Below, in pieces: positions 6,719 through 14,169 of a DNA stretch of 14,295 nt. Under the pieces are notes generated by a model. That model was given only the letters and a program-made list of their open reading frames with translations, was not told the origin of the DNA and made no database searches. The translations under genes were made by a program, and so were the position numbers. This stretch comes from Flavobacteriaceae bacterium UBA2540. GTDB lineage: Bacteria; Bacteroidota; Bacteroidia; Flavobacteriales; Flavobacteriaceae. Each line of letters starts with the position of its first letter. Positions within the stretch are counted from its first letter, which is position 1. Location of the stretch: the NCBI GenBank assembly GCA_002340765.1, contig DDMS01000033.1:94151-108445 (forward strand), given 5' to 3'.

Positions 6719-8112
6719 TTTCTTTTATGGTTTCTAATGTTATGCTTGTTAAATATGGTCTCTAGTTCCTTAATCTTTTTAGGATATTTTTCGGCAAGGT
6801 TTGTAGTTTCCCCAATATCATCTTTAAGATTTACTAAAAAATAAGGCGATTTTTGTTTAATCGTATTTTTATAAAAAGGGTCTTTTATAACTGGGTTAAT
6901 CAATAACTTCCAATCGCCTTTACGAACAGCTTTTTGTTTTTGGTATTGCCAAGTGTACTCATCATGCATCGATTTAATATTTTCATTTTTTAAAATAGGA
7001 ACCAAGCTCTTTCCGTCTAAATCATCTTTATTCAATTCAATTCCACATAAATCGGCAAGTGTTGGCATCCAGTCGGCTGTTACTGCCATCTGATGGCGTG
7101 TTTGATTTGGCTGGATGTTTTTAGTCCATGATATGGCAGCCGGCACTCTGATACCACCTTCAAAAAGGCTTCCTTTGTGTCCTCTGTATGGGCCTGAACT
7201 TCCACCTCCACCATGTGCTCTTTGAGTATTGGCATACCCGTTATCGCTTTGAAATACGATTATAGTATTTTCTTTTAATCCAAGAGATTCAAGTTTAGCT
7301 ATTAAATTGCCTATGTTATCATCCATTGTGGACAGAAAAGCGGCATATAGGTTTCGTGGATATTCCACGCCTTTCTCGTTGTAATAATCTAACCAATCTT
7401 TACTTCCCTGATAGGGATAGTGCGGTACATTAAGTGCGTAGTACATAAAAAAAGGATGGTTTTTATTTTGCACTATAAAGTCTTTTGCTTCTTCCAACAT
7501 CATATCGGGGAAAAATTCACCATCACTATATATTTCCTCACCATTCAAATAGAGATCATGATAATTGGCTCCATCTTGCCAGTAGGAAGAGTGAGAGAAA
7601 TTATCAATACACCCACCAAGATTCCCAAATGAGTAATCAAAGCCTTGTGCGTTAGGTTGCTTATCTTCAGAGTGCCCAAGATGCCACTTGCCAAGATGCC
7701 CTGCAGTATATCCGGCATCCTTAAACATCTCAGCCATAGTGTATTCTTCATTCGATAAGCCATCGTTGAGTTTTGACCTCGTAATAACCTCTGTTATTTT
7801 TACGTGTTGCGGTGTTTTTCCTGTGAGCAACGAAGCACGTGTTGGAGAACAAACCGGAGCGGCATAGAATTGAGTGAATTTAACTCCACTATTGACAATT
7901 TTATCTATATTAGGTGTAAGCAAATCATTGGCTCCATAACAATTCAAGTCAATGCTGCCCTGATCATCAGTTAGTATTACAATGACATTAGGTTTTTCTG
8001 AATTCTGGGCAATGCATAATCCCGACAATAGTAAACCTGTAATAATCAATGAAATAAGATTTTTCAATTGCTTACTTAGTGTTCTTTTTATCGAAACTAT
8101 TTTTTTGATCAT
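6715..8112 (-). CDS. S1 sulfatase, secreted, coupled to GH26
   Basis: Arylsulfatase-type glycan sulfatase, 465 residues. The Sec signal has an unusually long basic start (K3, K4, K9, R10, K14, K17) before the hydrophobic core at about 19-34, with cleavage near CIAQ. Metal ligands D49-D50 (ILTDDQG) and D290-N291 (FQSDNG). The cysteine to be oxidised is C88 in CSPTRASLLTG. GKWHLG at 141-146 supplies K142 and H144, and HYPYQ (231-235) supplies a further active-site His. A Gly-rich loop AHGGGGSSG (299-307) lies after the second metal site and is longer than in its neighbours, perhaps shaping the substrate pocket. The TGA stop shares four bases with the GH26 start, the tightest junction in the cluster, suggesting that both act on the same chain. 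Subfamily and regioselectivity not determined. Confidence 0.95.
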   Translation of the reverse strand: MIKKIVSIKRTLSKQLKNLISLIITGLLLSGLCIAQNSEKPNVIVILTDDQGSIDLNCYGANDLLTPNIDKIVNSGVKFTQFYAAPVCSPTRASLLTGKTPQHVKITEVITRSKLNDGLSNEEYTMAEMFKDAGYTAGHLGKWHLGHSEDKQPNAQGFDYSFGNLGGCIDNFSHSSYWQDGANYHDLYLNGEEIYSDGEFFPDMMLEEAKDFIVQNKNHPFFMYYALNVPHYPYQGSKDWLDYYNEKGVEYPRNLYAAFLSTMDDNIGNLIAKLESLGLKENTIIVFQSDNGYANTQRAHGGGGSSGPYRGHKGSLFEGGIRVPAAISWTKNIQPNQTRHQMAVTADWMPTLADLCGIELNKDDLDGKSLVPILKNENIKSMHDEYTWQYQKQKAVRKGDWKLLINPVIKDPFYKNTIKQKSPYFLVNLKDDIGETTNLAEKYPKKIKELETIFNKHNIRNHKRK

Positions 8113-8148
8113 TTTTTTGATTGTTAGTATTTAAAAAATATTTTTTTC

Positions 8149-9615
8149 TTACTGCTTTTTATAATTAGGGTTTTGTCTTATACCTTTTGCTCCTACATTA
8201 GTTTTCCATTTGCGGAGTTTGCTTAAAAGTTCATTAGTTTTTAGTGGTTCGGTATCAGCAAGATTATGTTTCTCTTCTAAATCGTCCGCTAGATTATAAA
8301 GTTCGATGTGTCCATCCTCAAGATATTCTAATAATTTCCAGTTACCATCACGAATCGAACTAACTGGCTTTACTGCGTAATAATAATGTGGAAAATGCCA
8401 GTACAAAGCTCTGTTTTCAAGAGATTTCGCCTCTTCACCTTTTAGTAAAGGCAAGAAGCTTTCCCCCTCAATATTATCTAAATCGTTAGGTATGCCAGCA
8501 ATTTCCATCACCGTGGGTAAATAATCGATTGTACTAATAGGGACATCAATTTGTTGTCCCTTACCTGGATTCTTGGGATAAAAAATCATAGTTGGAATAC
8601 GAATTCCTCCCTCATATAAAGAGCCTTTTCCTTCCCTTAGCGGAAAGTTATCGGTAACAACCTTATCTTTATACTTCTGAATGACTCCTCCATTATCTGA
8701 TGTAAACACTACTATTGTATTTTCTGAAATACCTAGTTCATCCAACTTATGGAGCAAGCGACCAACATTGTCGTCCACATTTTTTACCATAGCTGCATAG
8801 GTTTCATTCTGATGATGGTACTCTGATGATAGTTTATTTTTAAAGTAAGTAATGTCTTCGGCTTTAGCCTCGATTGGAACATGTACATTATAATAAGATA
8901 AATTCAGAAAAAACGGTCGAGAACCAGCATCTTCAATCATTTTCATCGCTTCATCCGTCAACCTGTCGGTCAGGTATTCACCTTCTCTATTTGTAAAATA
9001 TTTCCCATCTGCATCCATCCCTAAATCGCCCACAAAGCGAAATTCGTCATAAACAATACCCGTATAAGGATAGAAGAAAGAGGGTGGAGCACCTCGTTGG
9101 CTAGAGGCTACACTTACATCAAAACCCTGTGTATTAGGAAAATGCATATAATCTCCGATATGCCATTTACCAACATGTGCTGTCAGGTAATCTTTACTTT
9201 TTAGTTTCTCTGCGATTGATATTTCTTCAAGGGGAAGGTTTTCTAGAGTTAGCGGTTCTAAGTATTTAGAACCTCTCAATCTCCTTTCTTCAGCGTTTCC
9301 TGTTGCCGCTTCGCTCCATACAGTATAGTTTAACTTTGCTGGTGTTTTACCAGTCATTATTGATGCTCGTGTTGGCGAGCATACAGAACCTGCTGCGTAA
9401 CTATTAGTAAAAACCATACTCTTCTCTGCAAGCTTGTCAATATTAGGCGTTTCGTTTAAATCTGCGCCATAGCAACCTAAATCTGACCAACCTAAATCAT
9501 CAGTTACTATGAAAATAATATTGGGTTTAGACTCATTTTGTGCGATGACTTGGGTTTGGCTGTAACTTGATAGGACTATACTCACTAACAAGAGATTTAA
9601 TATTGTATTTTTCAT
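8149..9615 (-). CDS. S1 sulfatase, secreted
   Basis: Glycan sulfatase of 488 residues with a Sec signal peptide (hydrophobic 5-19, cleavage probably near VIAQ at 26). Metal ligands D39-D40 in VTDDLGWSDLGCYG and D307-N308 in TSDNGG. The formylglycine cysteine is C79 in CSPTRASIMTG. GKWHIG (149-154) gives K150 and H152; NVHVPI (243-248) and the lysine in GKGSLYEGG (329-337) complete the sulfate site. An insertion of about 20 residues rich in charged side chains (about 105-125) follows the signature helix and may form a substrate loop. It is 36 bases from both neighbours, consistent with one transcript. All catalytic residues are intact, so it should be active once matured. The sulfate position it removes cannot be inferred. 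Confidence 0.95.
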   Translation of the reverse strand: MKNTILNLLLVSIVLSSYSQTQVIAQNESKPNIIFIVTDDLGWSDLGCYGADLNETPNIDKLAEKSMVFTNSYAAGSVCSPTRASIMTGKTPAKLNYTVWSEAATGNAEERRLRGSKYLEPLTLENLPLEEISIAEKLKSKDYLTAHVGKWHIGDYMHFPNTQGFDVSVASSQRGAPPSFFYPYTGIVYDEFRFVGDLGMDADGKYFTNREGEYLTDRLTDEAMKMIEDAGSRPFFLNLSYYNVHVPIEAKAEDITYFKNKLSSEYHHQNETYAAMVKNVDDNVGRLLHKLDELGISENTIVVFTSDNGGVIQKYKDKVVTDNFPLREGKGSLYEGGIRIPTMIFYPKNPGKGQQIDVPISTIDYLPTVMEIAGIPNDLDNIEGESFLPLLKGEEAKSLENRALYWHFPHYYYAVKPVSSIRDGNWKLLEYLEDGHIELYNLADDLEEKHNLADTEPLKTNELLSKLRKWKTNVGAKGIRQNPNYKKQ

Positions 9616-9651
9616 GTTTTAAAACGAATTAATATAGTTTCTTTTCTGTAT

Positions 9652-10998
9652 TTAATTTTTACCTCTTTTTGTATTAGCTTTTTCTTCTCTAATATTTTTA
9701 TACTTATCTAGCGCCTTAATTAATTTATTATAGGATTGTTTAGCATCTCTATTCATGGTTACCAAAGCGAGCGGAGTCTTCTCAAAGAAATCCTCTTTGA
9801 TATTATAAAACTCACCTGTACTATATAACTTGTATTTAGTGTTTCTGGCAAACTCTTTCAATTCTTTTCCACGTGGATCGTACCAACTGTATATCCATTT
9901 TCTAGGTTTCCCTTTTTTACCAAGAAGCTGAGGCAGGAAGCTAACACCGTCAATCGTAGTTTGAGAGGAAATATCAATATTGGCAGCATCGCACATTGTT
10001 GGTAAAAAATCACTAAAATCAATCAAGTCTGAACATGTTCTATTCTTTTCAATTTTCCCATCCCAACGCGCAATTAAGGGTACATGCGTTCCATTATCTG
10101 TTGTTTTCCCTTTTCCTCCTGGATAATCTGTTCCTTTAAACATTGAAATAATGGGTTTGTCAGTTCCATTATCCCCAGCAAAAATGATTAGTGTATTTTC
10201 ACTGATACCTAATGCTTCAATTTTTGAGACGATTTTACCAACTAATTTATCCATATACGATATCATATCAGGAAAATATTTGGGTTCGCCTTTGTAGGTT
10301 AACGACCCTAGATTTTGTGAGTCCCAGTCTTTAGAATCAGGAGTTGGAACAAATGGACAATGCGAGAGAATCATTGGATAGTATGCAAAAAATGGTTGGT
10401 CTTTGTTTTGCTCAATAAAGTCGCAAATAAAATCACTTACTATATCTGGTCCATATTCACCATTATTAAAGTGTTTTACTTCACCATTAAATTCCAAAAT
10501 TGGGTTTGAGAATCTGGTGTCATGACCAGCAGTATCCTTTCTTGAATATGATTGCTGCCAAAGACAAGACTCCTCAAAACCAAAATGTTGTGGCGAATCC
10601 TTTTCTTCCCCTAACTGCCATTTACCCGCTATAGCCGTTTTGTAACCTGCATTTTTAAAAAGATTTCCAAAACTTATCTGACTTCTATCAAGTTCACCAA
10701 AAACAGTATAATTTCTAACATTATACTGGCCTGTCATAAGCTGTACTCGTGATGGCGTACATACTGGTTGCGAATGACAATTCTCAAACCGAGCACCTTT
10801 ATTAGCAAGCAAATCTATATTTGGTGTATGATATGATGTACCCCCATTTGCAGTAACACACTCGAATCCCAAATCATCAGCTAATATGAGTACTATATTT
10901 GGCTGATTTATCTGCGCATTTAGGCTAATAGTCAGCATTAAAACTAATGCCATACCACTTATGTGCTTACCAATATTATTGTTTCTCGTTTTTCTCAT
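9652..10998 (-). CDS. S1 sulfatase with GKWQLG variant, secreted
   Basis: Glycan sulfatase of 448 residues, the shortest in the cluster. Sec signal ends near LNAQ (26-29). Metal ligands D41-D42 (LADDLG) and D276-N277 (AGDNG). The cysteine to be modified is C80 in CTPSRVQLMTG, a Thr/Ser version of the signature unlike the CSPTR of its neighbours. The usual GKWHLG is GKWQLG (125-130), so the His is Gln128. LSHCPF (211-216) keeps a later active-site His. The substitutions suggest a different subfamily and perhaps a different substrate, not loss of function, since the core is complete. Its first 118 bases are about 80% identical to those of the next gene upstream (11063-12427), although the mature domains differ strongly. 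C-terminal tail is Lys-rich (residues 440-448). Confidence 0.94.
   Translation of the reverse strand: MRKTRNNNIGKHISGMALVLMLTISLNAQINQPNIVLILADDLGFECVTANGGTSYHTPNIDLLANKGARFENCHSQPVCTPSRVQLMTGQYNVRNYTVFGELDRSQISFGNLFKNAGYKTAIAGKWQLGEEKDSPQHFGFEESCLWQQSYSRKDTAGHDTRFSNPILEFNGEVKHFNNGEYGPDIVSDFICDFIEQNKDQPFFAYYPMILSHCPFVPTPDSKDWDSQNLGSLTYKGEPKYFPDMISYMDKLVGKIVSKIEALGISENTLIIFAGDNGTDKPIISMFKGTDYPGGKGKTTDNGTHVPLIARWDGKIEKNRTCSDLIDFSDFLPTMCDAANIDISSQTTIDGVSFLPQLLGKKGKPRKWIYSWYDPRGKELKEFARNTKYKLYSTGEFYNIKEDFFEKTPLALVTMNRDAKQSYNKLIKALDKYKNIREEKANTKRGKN
10881..10998. repeat. Shared 5' leader block, copy 1
   Basis: The 118 bases encoding the signal peptide and first strand of the 9652-10998 sulfatase match 12310-12427 at about 80% by hand count (about 22 differences, no gaps). 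The match runs from the ATG to the DDLG metal motif and then fades as the two sulfatases diverge. Confidence 0.75.
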
Positions 10999-11062
10999 TT
11001 TAATTCGTTACTGGTATTATAATATATTGAATCCTATTTTAATACTATAAAAATATAAACAG

Positions 11063-12427
11063 CTATTTTTCTTTTTTCTGCCATGGAATTGCACCTGCTT
11101 TCCTAATGTGTTGTGATAATTGATAGCGGAGATTGTGAAACTCTTTAGGATTATCATCAAGCGGAATTGTTTCAAGTGGATCCTCTACTATATTGAAGAG
11201 TTGGAATTCTTCAAAAGGACTATTCTGAACCAATTTATAATCCCCTTTTCTTACAGCATAATAACACAATCCGCTATATTTATAACCGGCTCTTCTTACA
11301 AAATAAATGGTTCGATCATCTTTTTTAATTGTCTTATCACCTATGTCTGGCATTAGATTAATAGCATCAACTTCGTGATTGATTTCTATCCCTGCTAAAT
11401 ATGTTAATGTTGCATAAAAATCCATCGTCACCCCTATCACATTAGATGTAGAGTTTGATTCTATTCTATTATTCCATACCATACACGTAGGGACTTTTAT
11501 TCCTCCTTCGTACATGTCTATTTTACCGCCACGCAAATTCCCATTTGATGCCTCACTTGGCAAATGCCCTCCATTATCAGATGAAAAAACAATAATGGTA
11601 TTCTCATATTGTCCCGACGCTTTTAGTGCTTTTATTACTCTCCCAATTCCATCATCGAGATGCTCCACTAAAGCTACATTTTTAGCACGCTTATCACTTA
11701 TATCTTTCTCTCTGTTTTTTACTTTTTCGTACCATTCTTTTGGAGGCTGAATGGGGTAATGCGGTGCATTATATGCCAGAAGCATAAAGAAAGGAGAGTC
11801 CGTGTTTTTTTGAACGTTTATATAATCAATAGCCCAATCGGAAAACACATCAGTTGCGTGTCCTTTGGCATTAACTACGCTGTCGTTCTTCCGCATATAG
11901 TTGTTCCCATGTTGTAGGTGATTATAATAATCATGCATCATACCTCCCAAAAAACCGTGAAAGAATTTAAAACCCCTTTCGTTTGGTGTATTAGGACCTT
12001 CAAGCCCAAGGTGCCATTTGCCAATAAGAGCGGTTTCATAGCCTGCTTTGTTCAGGATATCGGGCAATGTTATGGCATATTCACATAAATACCCCCAACT
12101 TTGATCCTTAACTCCTCGAATAACTCCCGGCACACCGACCAAATCAGGATACCTCCCTGTGATTAGTGATGCTCTAGTAGGGGAACAGACTGTGCTATTG
12201 GAATAGAAATTATTAAATGTTACTCCGGATTTAAAAAGCTGGTCAATGTTTGGTGTTTTTATATCTGTACCTCCATTAACAGATAAATCTCCATAGCCCA
12301 AATCGTCAACTAATATGAAAACTATATTTGGCTGAATTACCTGTGCATTTAGTCCAATAGTCAGTATTGAAAATAATACTACTATGCTTATGTTCTTACC
12401 AATAATATTGTTTATCAGTTTTCTCAT
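11063..12427 (-). CDS. S1 sulfatase, secreted
   Basis: Glycan sulfatase, 454 residues. Signal peptide MRKLINNIIGKNISIVVLFS with cleavage near LNAQ (26-29), nearly the same leader as the following sulfatase. Metal ligands D41-D42 (LVDDLGYGDL) and D284-N285 (SSDNGG). Modified cysteine C81 in CSPTRASLITG. GKWHLG (136-141) supplies K137 and H139, APHYPI (221-226) supplies H223, and LRGGKIDMYEGG carries the later Lys. MMHDYYNHLQHGNNY (163-177) is a His- and Tyr-rich loop typical of arylsulfatase A-like enzymes, probably near the substrate. It lies 64 bases from the next gene, and 156 bases separate it from the sulfatase upstream, the longest gap in this run. All active-site residues are present. 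Which sulfate it removes is not readable. Confidence 0.95.
   Translation of the reverse strand: MRKLINNIIGKNISIVVLFSILTIGLNAQVIQPNIVFILVDDLGYGDLSVNGGTDIKTPNIDQLFKSGVTFNNFYSNSTVCSPTRASLITGRYPDLVGVPGVIRGVKDQSWGYLCEYAITLPDILNKAGYETALIGKWHLGLEGPNTPNERGFKFFHGFLGGMMHDYYNHLQHGNNYMRKNDSVVNAKGHATDVFSDWAIDYINVQKNTDSPFFMLLAYNAPHYPIQPPKEWYEKVKNREKDISDKRAKNVALVEHLDDGIGRVIKALKASGQYENTIIVFSSDNGGHLPSEASNGNLRGGKIDMYEGGIKVPTCMVWNNRIESNSTSNVIGVTMDFYATLTYLAGIEINHEVDAINLMPDIGDKTIKKDDRTIYFVRRAGYKYSGLCYYAVRKGDYKLVQNSPFEEFQLFNIVEDPLETIPLDDNPKEFHNLRYQLSQHIRKAGAIPWQKKEK
12310..12427. repeat. Shared 5' leader block, copy 2
   Basis: Partner of 10881-10998. It encodes the signal peptide and first beta-strand of the 11063-12427 sulfatase and resembles copy 1 far more than the rest of the genes do, suggesting duplication or gene conversion limited to the leader. 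Confidence 0.75.
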
Positions 12428-12583
12428 TTTAATTTATTTAACTCAATTTTTCAGAAATCATTCTATCATTTTCTTTACCCTATAATTGCTTCATAACAGA
12501 GTCACTATCTCAAATCTTTTAACCAGCTTTTATATTTTGAATAATCAATTCGAGCTTGATAAGCAATATTATGGTTTATCTAA
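12428..12583 (-). other. 156-base gap between sulfatases
   Basis: The longest non-coding gap within the sulfatase run. The half next to the downstream gene (12428-12504) shows nothing beyond AT-rich DNA and no TAnnTTTG box. The half behind the upstream sulfatase holds a short protein-like frame described separately. Confidence 0.4.
12505..12579 (-). pseudogene. Possible 3' remnant of an unknown gene
   Basis: Twenty-four codons between an upstream TAG and a TAG at 12505-12507 read INHNIAYQARIDY then SKYKSWLKDLR. The mix of aromatic, basic and aliphatic residues looks like a natural protein C-terminus and unlike translated AT-rich spacer. It is in a different frame from the sulfatase just upstream. 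I cannot name a family, and chance is a real alternative at this length. Confidence 0.25.
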
Positions 12584-12616
12584 TCACTGTTTGCTTTTCA
12601 TTAAATCTTGTTCTTC
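12582..12616. repeat. 35-base direct repeat, copy 1
   Basis: Exact 35-base match to 14135-14169, covering the stop codon and the last ten codons or so of two successive sulfatase genes (protein end EEQDLMKSKQ in both). Confidence 0.95.
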
Positions 12617-14062
12617 AGCTGACAATTTTTTAAAGATCTTGGCAGGTGGAATGTTTTTATTAAACCATGTGGCTACTTCATAAGGCAATACCGCTTTACC
12701 TTTCCAGGGTATAATATCATTCTGAACATCTACCTTCCGTTTATTAACAAGTTGCTTCATCATTTCAAAGGTTTCTTTATTTTTATCAACCAAATCTTTT
12801 GTTTCATTAGGGTCATCAATAAGATTATAGAGTTCATATTTTTCTATTTTACGAGTCTTTAAATAACTTTGAAATGATGTTCCGGGCGTATAATCTTCAA
12901 AATAGGCATACACTTTCCAGTCTCCATTGCGAATAGCCATGTGTTTTACAGCCATCCAAACAGGTGGGTCTTCACGATTCAGCTTTTCTCCCTCAATTAC
13001 AGGAAGCATACTTACGCCATCAAGTTGATCTTGGCTCATAGGCTCCATCCCAAAAAGGTCGTAGAAAGTAGGTACAAAATCAAAAAAGACTAATGGTTCA
13101 TTTATGGTTTTACCTCCTTCAAGTTTTCCTTTCCAATACATAGCAGTAGGAACCTTGTAGCCTCCTTCATATAATGAACCTTTTCTTCCTCTTAGACCAT
13201 TAGTAGAACGACCTGCTAAATCTTTAGGTCCATTATCAGATGTAAATGTTATCCATGATTTATCAGTAAGCTTATTATCATTTAAATAATTCATCATTCT
13301 ACCTATCTGAAAATCCATATGATTTATGTTGGCATAGTACTCACCCGCATCTTCTCCATATTTTTCATATTTCTTTGTAAAAGATTCAGGTTGAGCCAGA
13401 GTACGGTGCGGTTCATGAAACCATAATACTAATAAAAATGGTTTTGATTTATCCTTTCTACTATTTAACCATTCCATGGCATTATCGACAACAATCTGAG
13501 AACTATACCCTTTTATTTCTCCTTCTGCTTTACCATTTCTATAAAAATTTGTCGGATTTTTATGGGATGGTTTTGCATTATTATGTGTAGCTAACCAATA
13601 ATCAAAGCCTTGATCGTTAGGAGAAGGCTGCGACTTATCCTCCATATCACCTATTAGTCCCCATTTACCAAAAAAACCGGTATCATACCCCTGTTTTTTG
13701 CAAATCTCGGCAAGTGTTACCTGCTCATCCCTCAGATGAACACATGAATTACCGGGAATATAAGTATAAACACCATTACGAAAGGGTGTGCGACCTGCCA
13801 TCATTCCTGCTCTGCTTGGTGAACATGTGGGATGTCCTGCATAAAATTGAGTAAATTTAACTCCATCGCTAGCTAATTGATCAATGTTTGGGGTCTCGAT
13901 TATTTTATTGCCGAAACACCCCACATCTCCATACCCTAAATCATCTGCCATCATAATAATGATGTTAGGTTTCTCCTGTGCTGTGGTTTTATTACAACCA
14001 AGACAGACAGTACATATACTTATGATAAAAAGGAGTTTGCTGATTTTAAATTTTGTTTTCAT
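12584..14062 (-). CDS. S1 sulfatase with GKWGLIG variant, lipoprotein
   Basis: Glycan sulfatase of 492 residues, the longest complete one here. The lipoprotein signal ends CLGC, giving lipidation at C23 and membrane anchoring. Metal ligands D40-D41 (MADDLGYGDVGCFG) and D276-N277 (TSDNGP). Modified cysteine C80 in CSPSRAGMMAG. The GKWHLG segment is GKWGLIG (132-138): K133 is kept but the His position is Gly135. FHEPHR (215-220) carries the later His, and GRKGSLYEGG (292-301) the later Lys. The C-terminal extension after about residue 440 (VDVQNDIIPWKGKAVLPYEV) is also present in the partial gene upstream, so the two are paralogues from a tandem duplication. Since the core residues remain, I expect activity on a different substrate or geometry, not an inactive copy. 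Confidence 0.94.
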   Translation of the reverse strand: MKTKFKISKLLFIISICTVCLGCNKTTAQEKPNIIIMMADDLGYGDVGCFGNKIIETPNIDQLASDGVKFTQFYAGHPTCSPSRAGMMAGRTPFRNGVYTYIPGNSCVHLRDEQVTLAEICKKQGYDTGFFGKWGLIGDMEDKSQPSPNDQGFDYWLATHNNAKPSHKNPTNFYRNGKAEGEIKGYSSQIVVDNAMEWLNSRKDKSKPFLLVLWFHEPHRTLAQPESFTKKYEKYGEDAGEYYANINHMDFQIGRMMNYLNDNKLTDKSWITFTSDNGPKDLAGRSTNGLRGRKGSLYEGGYKVPTAMYWKGKLEGGKTINEPLVFFDFVPTFYDLFGMEPMSQDQLDGVSMLPVIEGEKLNREDPPVWMAVKHMAIRNGDWKVYAYFEDYTPGTSFQSYLKTRKIEKYELYNLIDDPNETKDLVDKNKETFEMMKQLVNKRKVDVQNDIIPWKGKAVLPYEVATWFNKNIPPAKIFKKLSAEEQDLMKSKQ

Positions 14063-14136
14063 ATTTTTTATATTTTATTCTATAACAATTAAAACTTTAA
14101 CTTTATTAAGAAATCTTAAAAGCCAATAGATCTGAA
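14063..14136. other. Short gap between tandem sulfatase paralogues
   Basis: 74 AT-rich bases with no recognisable promoter, terminator or coding remnant. It does not resemble the gap on the other side of the repeated 3' end, so the duplicated segment stops at about the stop codon. Confidence 0.4.
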
Positions 14137-14169
14137 TCACTGTTTGCTTTTCATTAAATCTTGTTCTTC
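14135..14169. repeat. 35-base direct repeat, copy 2
   Basis: Exact partner of 12582-12616, at the 3' end of the partial sulfatase at the right edge. Confidence 0.95.

Noticed and set aside
7545..7763. Alternative minus-strand frame of 72 codons within a sulfatase
   Set aside because: Fully inside the intact 6715-8112 sulfatase in another frame, with no family resemblance.
9616..9625. Palindrome gttttaaaac in the gap between two sulfatases
   Set aside because: Ten AT-rich bases without a second copy near other genes; expected by chance in this base composition.
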